Shown here in pieces: positions 7,216 through 16,003 of a DNA stretch of 64,000 bases (position 1 is its first letter; every line of letters begins with the position of its first letter). The position numbers and the translations under genes were made by a program. Source of the DNA: Paludibacteraceae bacterium (GTDB lineage Bacteria; Bacteroidota; Bacteroidia; Bacteroidales; Paludibacteraceae). Where the stretch lies: the NCBI GenBank assembly GCA_024401645.1, contig JAKSKR010000009.1, forward strand, positions 1 to 64,000. Direction: 5' to 3'. The notes under the pieces were generated by a model. The model had not been told where the DNA came from. It made no database searches and saw nothing but the letters and a program-made list of their open reading frames with translations.

Positions 7216-8151
7216 TTACAACGTATTCAGGAATTCAGTAACCGACTCACGTGAAATGAAGCCGCTAAACGGCAAAATTTCCCAAGTTTGGCTAGCCGTC
7301 ATGCTCTCGCCCGGCTGCAAGGTAACGTAAGGGGTGTGGTACTCCATTTCCATAAGGGCATCGCTACCTGCCGACGCGTAGTTGTACAACTCAACCTCGG
7401 TCTGTTCGGGATGCAAGTCGGAATGATTGTGGTGTTCGAAACGGATGACCAACATGTCGCGGCCACTTAAAGTGGCTATGAACGGACGTGAAGGGCGAAT
7501 GAAAGCCTTTGCCGTACAAGCCTCGTAACTAACGTCGCGGCGCTCGGGCGTAAAGGTAAAGTAACCGTCTTTCACCGCATAAGGTGCCGGACCCTCGTAG
7601 TCGGGGTGCGTTGGTGGGGTTACATTCACGTCGAACGGTGAGGCAACCGGTACGAAGGTCGGATTGTTACCGCTGGTGCGGGTAACTAGCCACAAGTCCC
7701 ACGAAACGGGTTCCTGGCGTATGTTGGTAGCTGTAACATCGAAGTGTACAACGCCATCGGCTGTGATGTGCACGTGTTTCTTGAACCTGATGCCGCTGAT
7801 AGGGCTCTCGGGGCCTACCATTTCAATCTCGCACGAAATGTGGCGCACAACTTCGAACGCACCATAGCTGATGTAGGGATCGGGTGGCCAGAAAAGAGTA
7901 GACCTTTTCTGCTCTTCGTTCAAGTCTTGGTGCTTCCACCACTCACTTTGCGGACCTACCCAAACCTCGTGGCCGTTGTAGGGCCTGAATTCGAGCAATT
8001 CGGGGCTTGGTTCAAGGCGTTCTGCCTCGTTCCACAAGTTTTTGTCGCTCTTCAATATATTTGGCGCACCCTGGCGGCTGAATGATACAATGCGACCACC
8101 AACCTCTGGTAGAATGCCCAAGCGAGTGCCTCCATTTTCAATATATAGCAT
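7216..8151 (-). CDS. DUF4380 domain protein (mutarotase-like fold)
   Basis: A 311-residue protein without a signal peptide. It begins 'MLYIENGGTRLGILPEVGGRIVSF', the typical opening of DUF4380 and galactose-mutarotase-like beta-sandwich proteins. It keeps 'NGHEVWVGPQSEWW' (about 59-72) and 'SWDLWLVTRT' (about 153-162), and the C-terminal part resembles a carbohydrate-binding sandwich. A role with a carbohydrate is likely by fold, but the substrate and whether it is catalytic are unknown. It is convergent with the SUMF1 gene and 83 bases from the next minus-strand gene upstream. Confidence 0.7.
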   Translation of the reverse strand: MLYIENGGTRLGILPEVGGRIVSFSRQGAPNILKSDKNLWNEAERLEPSPELLEFRPYNGHEVWVGPQSEWWKHQDLNEEQKRSTLFWPPDPYISYGAFEVVRHISCEIEMVGPESPISGIRFKKHVHITADGVVHFDVTATNIRQEPVSWDLWLVTRTSGNNPTFVPVASPFDVNVTPPTHPDYEGPAPYAVKDGYFTFTPERRDVSYEACTAKAFIRPSRPFIATLSGRDMLVIRFEHHNHSDLHPEQTEVELYNYASAGSDALMEMEYHTPYVTLQPGESMTASQTWEILPFSGFISRESVTEFLNTL

Positions 8152-8234
8152 AAAGGGACGTCGTTAGTTTGTTAGTTTCACTTGCAAAGTTCGCACAATT
8201 TTTTGTGCCGACAAGTAAAAGAAGTCAAAAAAAA

Positions 8235-10361
8235 TCAGTTTGCACGCGAAATATAGTTCAACAACTTATCGCATTTGTATATTTTGCGCTCAACACCCGT
8301 AGGTGTGTCTTTCAGTCGCCAAAGAATCTTTGCCATCTTTTCGTGGTCGCCGCTTGGCGAGAAACTACCCAAGAAGAAGAGGCCCTGCAGGCAGCGAATC
8401 ATGTTCTCTTCGCGCATGTCGGCACCATAAGCCGAGCGTAGCAAAGCCTGTGCACGCTTAATGTAGTTGTTCGATGCAATGGCAGCCGAGTCTTGAACCG
8501 ACGACCAGCTGTAGTTGGTCAACGCCCAACATGCACCAATTGGCGATGCTTGTGTATAGGCAACTGCCAAGTCGTAGGCACTCTGCACGTACTTCGAGTC
8601 GAGCTTTCTCTTCTGCTGTGCCTTGCTCACGTTGGTCTCTAGCTTCAACATATCCTTGCAGAAGTTGATCTTGTTGGCATAGAGCTTTTTCATTTTAGCC
8701 GACTGTGGCTGGTGCTGGAACGAAACCCAGTACTCGGTGTTGTACGAGTTGCCAAGGTAAGGAATAATGTTCATGTCTACGGCAAACTTTGGGTCAACCT
8801 TCTTCAACCATTCAATAGCTTCCTTAAACTTAAAGTCGCGCATGTACTTGGTACCAATAATGTCGGCAATGTAGCTGCTGTTTGGGTAACAGAACTGAAC
8901 CAGCGAACGTTCAAAATCGTTACCGCTGCCTTCAGCCATAATCTTATAGTAAGCCGTAACCTGGTCAATGTTGAGGGTGTCGAGCATGTGGAAGATGTCG
9001 TTGCAGTAGTCGCCGTTCCAACCTTTCTGGGTTGAATCGCGCTTAATGAGGGTGCAACGCAGGTTAATGTTGTTCTGTGTTTCGTTCAGCTCGTTAGCCA
9101 TGTTCACCAACAAGGCCGATGTGGTGACGTTCTCGTTGGCCATGTAGCGTGGCACCAGAATGTCGTGCACCAAGTGGTCCATCACGTCGGTATAGTGGTT
9201 ACGGAAACGGTAGTCGGCATAGTCGTAGTAAGGCTTTTCGTGGGTAGCAGTGTTGCGCAACCACGTAATTTCCTTCGTTAAGGTCAGCTCAAACTTGTTG
9301 GTCAAGTCTTCAAGCTCGGCCTTGCAAAGAAGGATGAGGCAACGGGTGTTGTAGGCAACGCGGGCGGTCGACTTCATCTTCTGTGCCTTATACAGTTCCG
9401 ACAATGCGGTCTTCTTGTCGCCCAGCAAGTAAATGGCATAAGCCTTGGCCGACTGCCAAAGCGCATTCTGCTTGGTGTTAGCCGCAACCGCACCAGTGGC
9501 GAACTTAACGAAACGGATGAGCTCAATTTTAGTTAGCGAGTCAGTCTTCGCCGAAACCTCGCCCGATCGTGGATGCAGGTCGCTGTCGATAGAATTGAGG
9601 TAGTACTGCACCAAGTAAGGGAAAGAGTTTGATTCGGGATACTTGTCGAACACGTCCTTAATGGTGGCTGTGGTTATGTTCTGTGGGAAAGAAGCACGCA
9701 AGTCGTTCAAGCTGCCGCTCTTAATGTAGAAGTCGCGTGCCTTTTCGGTCCATCCGCTCTTAATCCAACCGTTGGCCAAGTAGCCCTGGCACATGATGGC
9801 AATATCCTTTTCGGTGACTTGCTTGGCGTTCTGGATCCATATTTCAGAAACAGCATCGTGGTTGCCGCTGTAGAAGGCGCCACGAATAGCCATCAGCACA
9901 TAGCGGTTCTGCAAAGGGGTGCGCTTGCCCTTCACCTTGCCCATGGCAAACTTATAGATGGACTGCCACTGCTTCTTGTTCTCTTCAATTTGAGACTTAC
10001 TTGGGTATTCCCAATTGTTTTCGTTAAACTCCGACGCCTTCTTCACTTCCTTCAACTTGTTGAGGTACTCAACGGCATTCTTGTCGCCCTTGTTGCTCAA
10101 GTAATTGTGCAGAAGGTTGTTTATGCCCGCATCGTTACCCTTGTTGTTGAGTTGGGTTAAGATCTGTTCGTCAGAGAAACGGTTACCCGTATAGCGCTGC
10201 CAGAACTTGACGTTCTGCTTCAAGACAAAGGTGTTCTGTTCATTCCTATTATAAACACTAAACATATAGCAATTGGGTGTGCGCCATTCGCCACCGCATG
10301 CAAAAGCCGAAGCTATAGAAAGTAAACTACTTACAAGTAGTATAGATAGTCTCAATCTCAT
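8235..10361 (-). CDS. Exported helical-repeat protein of unknown function
   Basis: A 708-residue protein with a signal peptide (MRLRLSILLVSSLLSIASAFA, followed by CGGEW; it could also be lipidated). The body is almost all alpha-helical in character with many Tyr/Ala/Leu pairs ('AKAYAIYLLGDKKTALSELYKAQ', about 305-330), which suggests TPR-like helical repeats. 'GACWALTNYSWSSVQDSA' marks a conserved-looking C-terminal region. No enzyme motif is seen. Its start overlaps the end of the upstream lipoprotein gene by 35 bases, so the two are probably translationally coupled and work together. Function unknown. Confidence 0.75.
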   Translation of the reverse strand: MRLRLSILLVSSLLSIASAFACGGEWRTPNCYMFSVYNRNEQNTFVLKQNVKFWQRYTGNRFSDEQILTQLNNKGNDAGINNLLHNYLSNKGDKNAVEYLNKLKEVKKASEFNENNWEYPSKSQIEENKKQWQSIYKFAMGKVKGKRTPLQNRYVLMAIRGAFYSGNHDAVSEIWIQNAKQVTEKDIAIMCQGYLANGWIKSGWTEKARDFYIKSGSLNDLRASFPQNITTATIKDVFDKYPESNSFPYLVQYYLNSIDSDLHPRSGEVSAKTDSLTKIELIRFVKFATGAVAANTKQNALWQSAKAYAIYLLGDKKTALSELYKAQKMKSTARVAYNTRCLILLCKAELEDLTNKFELTLTKEITWLRNTATHEKPYYDYADYRFRNHYTDVMDHLVHDILVPRYMANENVTTSALLVNMANELNETQNNINLRCTLIKRDSTQKGWNGDYCNDIFHMLDTLNIDQVTAYYKIMAEGSGNDFERSLVQFCYPNSSYIADIIGTKYMRDFKFKEAIEWLKKVDPKFAVDMNIIPYLGNSYNTEYWVSFQHQPQSAKMKKLYANKINFCKDMLKLETNVSKAQQKRKLDSKYVQSAYDLAVAYTQASPIGACWALTNYSWSSVQDSAAIASNNYIKRAQALLRSAYGADMREENMIRCLQGLFFLGSFSPSGDHEKMAKILWRLKDTPTGVERKIYKCDKLLNYISRAN

Positions 10362-11397
10362 GTCTTGTATATTTCGTAATATCGTTCTCGTTTAAGCTGT
10401 ATATCACCACCTGGTTGTGAATGCCACGGCGCTGGTTTTCCAAGATTGACTTTACCGCCATGATGGTATCGGCAGGTACATAGTCGTATTTGACGGTATC
10501 GCCTGCGAACAGACGAAGGCCAAAGGTCGACTGGTCGGGCGAAGAGACGCTTAAGCTGCGCTCTACCCTATAAACATTACCCTCGCATTTCTGAAATGAA
10601 ACGGTGTCGTTCAAGTCTACGCCTTGCAACAAGGCCACAAACTTTCCGTTACGGAACAGCCTTTTCCACGAAAAGACAGGATAACCTACGCTTAAGGGCA
10701 GTTCATAATTCTTTAAACGACCGGCAAATTTCTTCACCTCGCTCGTTTGCAGAATGCAGTTAATGTTCGGGCTATCGTATAGGTAACCGGTATTGTAGCA
10801 CATCAGCATTCCATAATCGACGGGCGGAGCCGGTTGGGCAAACTGGTGCAACCTAATGGTTGCCGACGTGCGGTAGTTGCCCATTTTCGCAAGTTCGGCC
10901 TTGGCCGTCTCAAGAAAACGGAAGAAAGCACCGCGTGTCGATTCACGCCAGTCGCAGTCGAACTGCACCTCGTTCCATTTCAGGTCGTTAGTTTCGCAAA
11001 ACTGCGCAACACGTCGCACAATCTTCTGTGCCAGTAACGAATCGGCCGCAAAGCAATCGTCCATAATGTAGACAACAGGAACGACCTCGCAAGCCAAGTC
11101 GTAAGGTTCATTAAAGTGTAAGGTAGCCTCGGGCATTGGCAGCAGTCTACCCTGCTTTTCAACGTCGCTGGCCTCGTATTTTTGAACGACATCAAACAAA
11201 CGCAAATAGATACGTTTTATAGCATGATTCGTTACAAAACTCCGTTCAGCGTCGCTCAATTGCCACGTTGTCCGCCAATAGTAAGCCGAGTTACCAACGT
11301 GTGGCACTACCCTGTCCTGTTGTTGCTCAGTGCACGACTGAAATGCAAACATACACGAAATCAGTAGAATCAGAATATGAACGATGCGCTTTCCCAT
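10327..11397 (-). CDS. Lipoprotein of unknown function, coupled to the downstream helical protein
   Basis: A 356-residue predicted lipoprotein (MGKRIVHILILLISCMFAFQSC; Cys15 or Cys21). The middle ('VQFDCDWRESTRGAFFRFLETAKAEL', then 'MLMCYNTGYLYDSPN' and 'LSVGYPVFSWKRLF') resembles a TIM-barrel strand pattern as in glycosidase-like folds, but no catalytic pair can be named. It is first of a two-gene unit and its stop overlaps the next gene by 35 bases. A minus-strand TAATTTTG box at 11405-11412 is right upstream, so transcription probably begins close to the start codon. Confidence 0.7.
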   Translation of the reverse strand: MGKRIVHILILLISCMFAFQSCTEQQQDRVVPHVGNSAYYWRTTWQLSDAERSFVTNHAIKRIYLRLFDVVQKYEASDVEKQGRLLPMPEATLHFNEPYDLACEVVPVVYIMDDCFAADSLLAQKIVRRVAQFCETNDLKWNEVQFDCDWRESTRGAFFRFLETAKAELAKMGNYRTSATIRLHQFAQPAPPVDYGMLMCYNTGYLYDSPNINCILQTSEVKKFAGRLKNYELPLSVGYPVFSWKRLFRNGKFVALLQGVDLNDTVSFQKCEGNVYRVERSLSVSSPDQSTFGLRLFAGDTVKYDYVPADTIMAVKSILENQRRGIHNQVVIYSLNENDITKYTRHEIETIYTTCK

Positions 11398-11529
11398 TAT
11401 CTGGCAAAATTACACTATTTTTTGCAAAATATTTATATTTACCACTATATAGCTGCTATTTAGTAGCTTCTAAAGGCTATTTTAGGGTAAAAAAACAGCT
11501 GCATAAGCAAAAAAATGACCAGGTTAAAC

Positions 11530-11566
11530 AAAAAAAGCAGCTGGAAGTGAGTATCCAACTGCTTTG
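11530..11566 (-). terminator. Terminator of tRNA-Gly copy 1
   Basis: Read on the minus strand, AAAGCAGTTGGA pairs with TCCAGCTGCTTT and is followed by a T run, immediately downstream of the tRNA-Gly at 11574-11645. Confidence 0.75.
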
Positions 11567-11573
11567 AAACTTG

Positions 11574-11645
11574 AGCGGAAAACGAGGCTCGAACTCGCGA
11601 CCCCCACCTTGGCAAGGTGGTGCTCTACCACTGAGCTAATTCCGC
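11574..11645 (-). tRNA. tRNA-Gly (anticodon GCC), copy 1
   Basis: A 72-nt cloverleaf. The acceptor stem GCGGAAT pairs with the 3' side (TTTTCCGC region), the D-arm is AGCTCAGTGGTAGAGC, the anticodon loop CTTGCCAAG has GCC, and the T-arm GCGAGTTCGAGCCTCG is intact. CCA is not encoded. It is identical to the copy at 12327-12398. Confidence 0.95.
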
Positions 11646-11813
11646 ATTGGTCATCGGCATCACCGATTTACGAGTGCAAATTTAGGGCATTTTTTCTAAT
11701 CTGCAAATCTTTTGGAGAATTTTTTTAAAAAAAAGTGATTTTTTGAACTTTTACTAAGCAATTATGGGGTAGTATTAGTCCTTTGGTATGCCCACGAAGT
11801 CTTTGGCTGATGT

Positions 11814-12161
11814 TTACATACCGAAGTTTTCGCCAAAATTAGAATACCAGTAAATAAGTCGGTCTAAGTTAAGAACATCGTCAATGGAACGAATGCATAC
11901 GCGTCTCTCCATTGCACAATGCCCACCATTGTAAAGGCAACAGAAGTAGAAATTACCAGACTTAAAATCTTTTTCTATTGATATACTTGCACCAGACTTT
12001 TCCCTAACAACGTCGGTGTAAGGGCTAAAATTCAACCAGTAGCAAACATCGTGTGCAAACGATCCCTTTTTTAAATCACGTTCAGGATAGTCTCTATTGT
12101 AACGATAGCCAACGAAAAGCTGTTCAAGCTCTTCCATTGAATTGATATTCTTATATTCCAT
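11814..12161 (-). CDS. Hypothetical protein between tRNA genes
   Basis: A 115-residue protein with no signal peptide or recognised domain. It begins MEYKNINSMEELEQLF, contains 'FAHDVCYWLNFSPYTD' and a Cys-rich 'YFCCLYNGGHCAMERRVC', and ends 'YWYSNFGENFGM'. The four cysteines clustered at about 75-90 could bind metal or be incidental. It lies between identical tRNA-Gly genes and may be a recent arrival. Function unknown. Confidence 0.55.
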   Translation of the reverse strand: MEYKNINSMEELEQLFVGYRYNRDYPERDLKKGSFAHDVCYWLNFSPYTDVVREKSGASISIEKDFKSGNFYFCCLYNGGHCAMERRVCIRSIDDVLNLDRLIYWYSNFGENFGM

Positions 12162-12191
12162 ACATCAACAACTGGTAATAGGGTAGTAATA

Positions 12192-12227
12192 AAATAGAAA
12201 GAGCAGCTAGAAACCTAACTGCTCTTT
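12192..12227 (-). terminator. Terminator of the tRNA-Gly/tRNA-Leu pair
   Basis: On the minus strand AAAGAGCAG pairs with CTGCTCTTT, followed by a T-rich tract, just downstream of tRNA-Leu. Confidence 0.7.
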
Positions 12228-12235
12228 ACTCTTCG

Positions 12236-12320
12236 TACCTCGAGCGGGACTTGAACCCGCATAATCGCAATGATTACAGGATTTTAAGTCCTGCGTGTCT
12301 ACCGATTCCACCATCGAGGC
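12236..12320 (-). tRNA. tRNA-Leu (anticodon TAA)
   Basis: An 85-nt class II tRNA. The acceptor is GCCTCGA / TCGAGGT, the anticodon stem CAGGA/TCCTG encloses CTTAAAA (anticodon TAA), a long variable arm is present (GTAATCATTGCGATTATG region), and the T-arm is GCGGGTTCAAGTCCCGC. It is 6 bases from tRNA-Gly copy 2 and probably cotranscribed with it. Confidence 0.95.
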
Positions 12321-12326
12321 AACACG

Positions 12327-12398
12327 AGCGGAAAACGAGGCTCGAACTCGCGACCCCCACCTTGGCAAGGTGGTGCTCTACCACTGAGCTAATTCCGC
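12327..12398 (-). tRNA. tRNA-Gly (anticodon GCC), copy 2
   Basis: A 72-nt gene identical in sequence to 11574-11645, offset 753 bases. It is first in a minus-strand pair with tRNA-Leu. Confidence 0.95.
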
Positions 12399-12528
12399 AT
12401 TTTTATTTAACGAAATATGTGTTTTCGTTTTACGTGTGCAAAATTAGGGCATTTCTTGATATATGCAAAACATTCGCCGATTTTTTTTGAAAAAATAGCC
12501 CAAATTTTTCAAAAATACAGTTCTACAC

Positions 12529-13116
12529 TCAACCCAACACTATGTATAGGGCACAGGCGGCCAAACAGATTGACATCACTACATCTACCTGCCGACCGTA
12601 GTTGGTGAAGAACCTTCCCAAGTACGACCCGGCTAGTAACCAGACAAGGTTGGCTCCTGGTCCGGCCAACGTTAGTATTAACGACACTGTTAATAAGTCG
12701 GCGAGCCGGTTGCTGTAGGGTAGTACAAACATGCTGAAAACGGTAAGATCAAACAAAATCATCTTGGCATTGGTCAGCTGTACCAGCATTCCCGACAGAA
12801 ATGAACAGTTGTTAACAGTGGTGGTTAAGTTTCCCCTACGGCGGAAAATGTTGAATGCCAACCAAAATATGTAAGCCGCACCTAGGTACTTCAAGTTATT
12901 AACATAGTTGCCAATAACGGTGCCGAAACAGTGCGTAAGCACCGCTACCGTGGTAACAGCTATTAGGAATCCGCACAACAAACCGCGCCACATTTGCAGC
13001 GAAGCCTTCCGCCCATACTTCAATGCACACGAAAGCGAGTAGATGTTGGCGGGACCAGGCGTATAACCAACCACCAGAATGTAAATTAACAGGGCAGGAA
13101 GTAACGTAATTGGCAT
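12529..13116 (-). CDS. LysE/RhtB-family amino-acid exporter
   Basis: A 195-residue inner-membrane protein with about six hydrophobic segments. The N-terminal 'YTPGPANIYSLSCALKYGRKA' is the characteristic LysE/RhtB opening (PGP motif), which in this family exports amino acids or homoserine lactones. 'LKYLGAAYIFWLAFNIFRRR' (about 74-93) is the second conserved stretch. Length is normal (about 200). A minus-strand TAACTTTG element at 13166-13173 gives a leader of about 50 nt. The exported substrate cannot be told from sequence. Confidence 0.85.
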   Translation of the reverse strand: MPITLLPALLIYILVVGYTPGPANIYSLSCALKYGRKASLQMWRGLLCGFLIAVTTVAVLTHCFGTVIGNYVNNLKYLGAAYIFWLAFNIFRRRGNLTTTVNNCSFLSGMLVQLTNAKMILFDLTVFSMFVLPYSNRLADLLTVSLILTLAGPGANLVWLLAGSYLGRFFTNYGRQVDVVMSICLAACALYIVLG

Positions 13117-13697
13117 ATATTTTGCAAGTTGTTAACAAGTAGGTGAAAACTGTTATGTACGGTTGCAAAGTTAATACGAAAATGGCTTATTTTCAGCAAT
13201 GTTAGGTTATTTACTAACCCTGTTAGTTATTCACATTAGCACGGAAAATGCAGCAAGATAGGGTAGTTTTGGCATTAACAGAGTGAACAATTCGCCATTT
13301 TAGGCTGTTAATAACTGTTGATAACTAAATGAAAAATAAATTTGGTAAAGTCCCATATTTTTCAAATCAATTTCGGGAATGAACTTTCCAAATTTAGTAT
13401 TGCCATTTTTTTACGAATTAATCAACCGTTTTTCACCAGTCTTTCGCATATCTAGGGCTCAATTCACCAAAATTGACTATATTTGTTAACAAAGTTGATA
13501 AGTGTAATATTTTTATTGAAATTCAGCGTTTTAGATTATTGATTATTTGTTGATAAGGTGTGTTCAGACATTTTATAACTAATAGGCAATAGCAAAACGA
13601 AATAAAATAGAACTATTTACCAACATTATCAACAGTGTATTATCATCATTTTAGAGATATTTAAAAGAAAAGAAATAAAAACATATAAAGATAAATT
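13117..13697. other. AT-rich gap with DnaA-box-like 9-mers (candidate replication origin)
   Basis: This 581-bp gap has no gene. It lies between the divergent lysE-type gene and nadA and is strongly AT-rich. It contains TTATCAACA on the minus strand at 13316-13324 and 13548-13556, TTATCAACT on the minus strand at 13493-13501, and TTATCAACA on the plus strand at 13626-13634. These differ by one base (two for the third) from the E. coli DnaA box TTATCCACA. AT-rich stretches that could unwind are adjacent. The origin call is inference only. The same 9-mer also occurs at 15043 and inside the gene near 16700. Confidence 0.3.
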
Positions 13698-14654
13698 ATG
13701 GCTAACATTGACTTTGTTGAAGAAATCGCACGATTGAAGAAAGAGAAGAATGCCGTCATTATGGCGCACTATTACCAGACTGGCGACATTCAAGATATTG
13801 CCGACTACATTGGCGACAGCTTGGCTTTGGCACAAATGGCACGCAAGACCGATGCTGATATAATTGTGCTTTGTGGCGTTCACTTCATGGGTGAAACTGC
13901 AAAGATTCTTTGCCCCGATAAGAAGGTGCTCGTTCCCGATGCTACCGCTGGTTGTTCGCTAGCCGACAGCTGCCCTGCCGACGAGTTTGCAAAATTCATT
14001 AAGGAGCACCCAGGTCACAAGGTTATCAGCTATGTTAACACCACTGCCGAAGTGAAGGCTTTGACCGACGTTGTGGTTACTTCTTCAAACGCTAAGCAGA
14101 TTGTAGAAAGCTTCCCTGCTGACGAGAAGATCATCTTCGGTCCCGACCACAACCTTGGTGGCTATATTAACAGCATTACCGGTAGAAACATGGTGCTTTG
14201 GAATGGTGCTTGCCACGTACACGAGAAGTTCTCGGTTCAGGGCATCATCGACTTGAAGAAGCAGCACCCAGGCGCAAAAGTATTGGCTCACCCAGAATGT
14301 CCTGCTGTTGTGGTTGCTCTTGCCGACAAGGTTGGTTCAACTGCTGCTCTTTTGAAGTACGCCCTTTCTAGCGACGAAAAGGAATTCATTGTAGCTACCG
14401 AGAGTGGCATTATTCACGAAATGCAGAAGAAGGCTCCTGAAAAGGTATTCATTCCTGCTCCTCCTGAAGTTTCAGAAGGTAAGGTTGGCTGTGGTTGCAA
14501 CGACTGTAACTTCATGAAACTGAATACGCTTGAAAAGGTTTACCTTGCTTTGCGTGACGAACAGCCCGAAGTCATCATCGACGACGAGTTGCGCGAACGT
14601 GCTGTTAAGCCTATCGACCGTATGCTCGAAATTTCAGCTAAACTAGGTTTATAA
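13698..14654 (+). CDS. nadA: Quinolinate synthase
   Basis: A 318-residue NadA. It condenses iminoaspartate with dihydroxyacetone phosphate to quinolinate, the second step of de novo NAD synthesis, using a [4Fe-4S] cluster in the cytoplasm. Visible motifs are 'AHYYQTGDIQDIADYIGDS' near the N-terminus, 'LCGVHFMGETAKIL' with the first cluster Cys, 'WNGACHVHEKF' with the second, and 'GCGCNDCNFM' with the third. Length is normal. nadB and nadC are not in the window. Only 3 bases separate it from the next gene, so it probably heads a small operon. Confidence 0.97.
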   Translation: MANIDFVEEIARLKKEKNAVIMAHYYQTGDIQDIADYIGDSLALAQMARKTDADIIVLCGVHFMGETAKILCPDKKVLVPDATAGCSLADSCPADEFAKFIKEHPGHKVISYVNTTAEVKALTDVVVTSSNAKQIVESFPADEKIIFGPDHNLGGYINSITGRNMVLWNGACHVHEKFSVQGIIDLKKQHPGAKVLAHPECPAVVVALADKVGSTAALLKYALSSDEKEFIVATESGIIHEMQKKAPEKVFIPAPPEVSEGKVGCGCNDCNFMKLNTLEKVYLALRDEQPEVIIDDELRERAVKPIDRMLEISAKLGL

Positions 14655-14657
14655 ACT

Positions 14658-15008
14658 ATGAATGTTGACAACGTTCCTTCTTTAACAGTCGCCGATTTGC
14701 AGAAACAGGTCGACGACTGGATTCATACTTATGGTGTCCGCTATTTTGGCGAACTTACCAACATGTGTTGCCTAACCGAAGAGGTGGGCGAGTTGGCCCG
14801 CATCATTGCCCGTAAGTATGGAGAACAGTCTTCAAAGGATACCGATCTTGCCTATAAGCTTGAGGACGAGATGGCCGATGTGCTTTGGGTGTTGGTTTGC
14901 TTGGCTAACCAGACGGGTGTGAACCTAACTGAAGCCTTTAGGCGTAACCTCGAAAAGAAGACCAAGCGCGATTGCGAACGTCACAAAAATAACGAGAAAC
15001 TTAAATAA
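14658..15008 (+). CDS. MazG-like nucleotide pyrophosphohydrolase
   Basis: A 116-residue all-alpha NTP-PPase-like protein. The metal-binding signature is present as 'LTEEVGELARIIARKYG' (about 36-52) and 'LEDEMADVLWVLVCLAN' (about 75-91), giving the EExxE and ExxD pairs. Such enzymes hydrolyse (d)NTPs to monophosphates and often clean up aberrant nucleotides. It is 3 bases after nadA and 47 bases before deoC, suggesting cotranscription. The nucleotide substrate is not known. Confidence 0.85.
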   Translation: MNVDNVPSLTVADLQKQVDDWIHTYGVRYFGELTNMCCLTEEVGELARIIARKYGEQSSKDTDLAYKLEDEMADVLWVLVCLANQTGVNLTEAFRRNLEKKTKRDCERHKNNEKLK

Positions 15009-15055
15009 GGGTATTCCTATTCCATTTCATCTTATCCAATTATTATCAACAACTT

Positions 15056-15934
15056 ATGGACAGACTAACTGCCGTATTACAGAAATATGACTATTCGTTG
15101 AAGCTCGATGATATTTCGAAGCGCGTAGACGATATTCTCGATAAACACATGGCTGCTAATATGCAGAGCAGCGTTTACAGCAAGCTCATCAGCTTTGTTG
15201 ACCTCACATCACTTAAAACCGACGATAACGAAGACACCATTTCGGCCTTGGTTGACAAGGTGAATGCTTTCGACGACAAGTTCGAAATCTTACCCCATCC
15301 AGCTGCCATTTGTGTCTATCCTTCCTTTGTTGGCCTGGTTCGTAGCACTTTGACCGAAGATGTTGAAATTGCTGCAGTTGCTGGTGGTTTCCCACACTCG
15401 CAGACCATGATTGAAGTGAAGGTTGCCGAGGTTTCGCTTGCTGTTGCCGAAGGTGCTACCGAAATTGATGTTGTTATACCTGTTGGTAAGGTAATGAAAC
15501 GCCAATACGATGAAATTCTTGAAGAGTTGAGCGAGATTAAGTCTGCTTGTCGCGATGCCCATCTGAAGGTCATTCTCGAAACCAGCCTTATTCGTGACCC
15601 AGAACTCATTAAGGAGGCTGCTGTGGTGGCTATGGTTGCTGGTGCCGACTTTATTAAGACCTCAACCGGTAAGGATAGCCAATGCGCTTCGTTAGAGGCC
15701 GTTTACACGATGTGTGAGGCTGTTTCCGAGTTCAATAAGCTCAACAATACTAAAGTAGGTATTAAGGTCGCTGGAGGTGTTTCTACGACTTCCGACGCTG
15801 TTAAGTATTATACTTTGGTTGAACAGATGCTTGGTGAAGAATGGTTAACACCAGAGCTTTTCCGTATTGGTGCAAGCCGACTTGTTAACAACTTGTTGAC
15901 TTCTATTTCTGGAAAAGACGTTAAGTACTTCTAA
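15056..15934 (+). CDS. deoC: Deoxyribose-phosphate aldolase
   Basis: A 292-residue class I aldolase that cleaves 2-deoxyribose-5-phosphate to glyceraldehyde-3-phosphate and acetaldehyde in nucleoside catabolism. The Schiff-base Lys lies in 'ADFIKTSTGK' (about 197-206). 'EIDVVIPVGK' and 'VGIKVAGGVST', with the second active-site Lys, are also present. It is longer than many DeoC proteins (about 220-260) because of an N-terminal helical extension. It is last in the nadA-mazG-like run and ends in a strong terminator. Confidence 0.95.
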   Translation: MDRLTAVLQKYDYSLKLDDISKRVDDILDKHMAANMQSSVYSKLISFVDLTSLKTDDNEDTISALVDKVNAFDDKFEILPHPAAICVYPSFVGLVRSTLTEDVEIAAVAGGFPHSQTMIEVKVAEVSLAVAEGATEIDVVIPVGKVMKRQYDEILEELSEIKSACRDAHLKVILETSLIRDPELIKEAAVVAMVAGADFIKTSTGKDSQCASLEAVYTMCEAVSEFNKLNNTKVGIKVAGGVSTTSDAVKYYTLVEQMLGEEWLTPELFRIGASRLVNNLLTSISGKDVKYF

Positions 15935-15954
15935 AAACCACTTACATAAAACAG

Positions 15955-15987
15955 AAACGGACACCCAATGTTGAGTGTCCGTTTTTT
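15955..15987. terminator. Bidirectional terminator between deoC and the prenyl synthase gene
   Basis: AAACGGACAC pairs with GTGTCCGTTT, followed by a T run. It lies between convergent genes. Confidence 0.85.
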
Positions 15988-16003
15988 ATTTGCCATATTT
16001 GGC

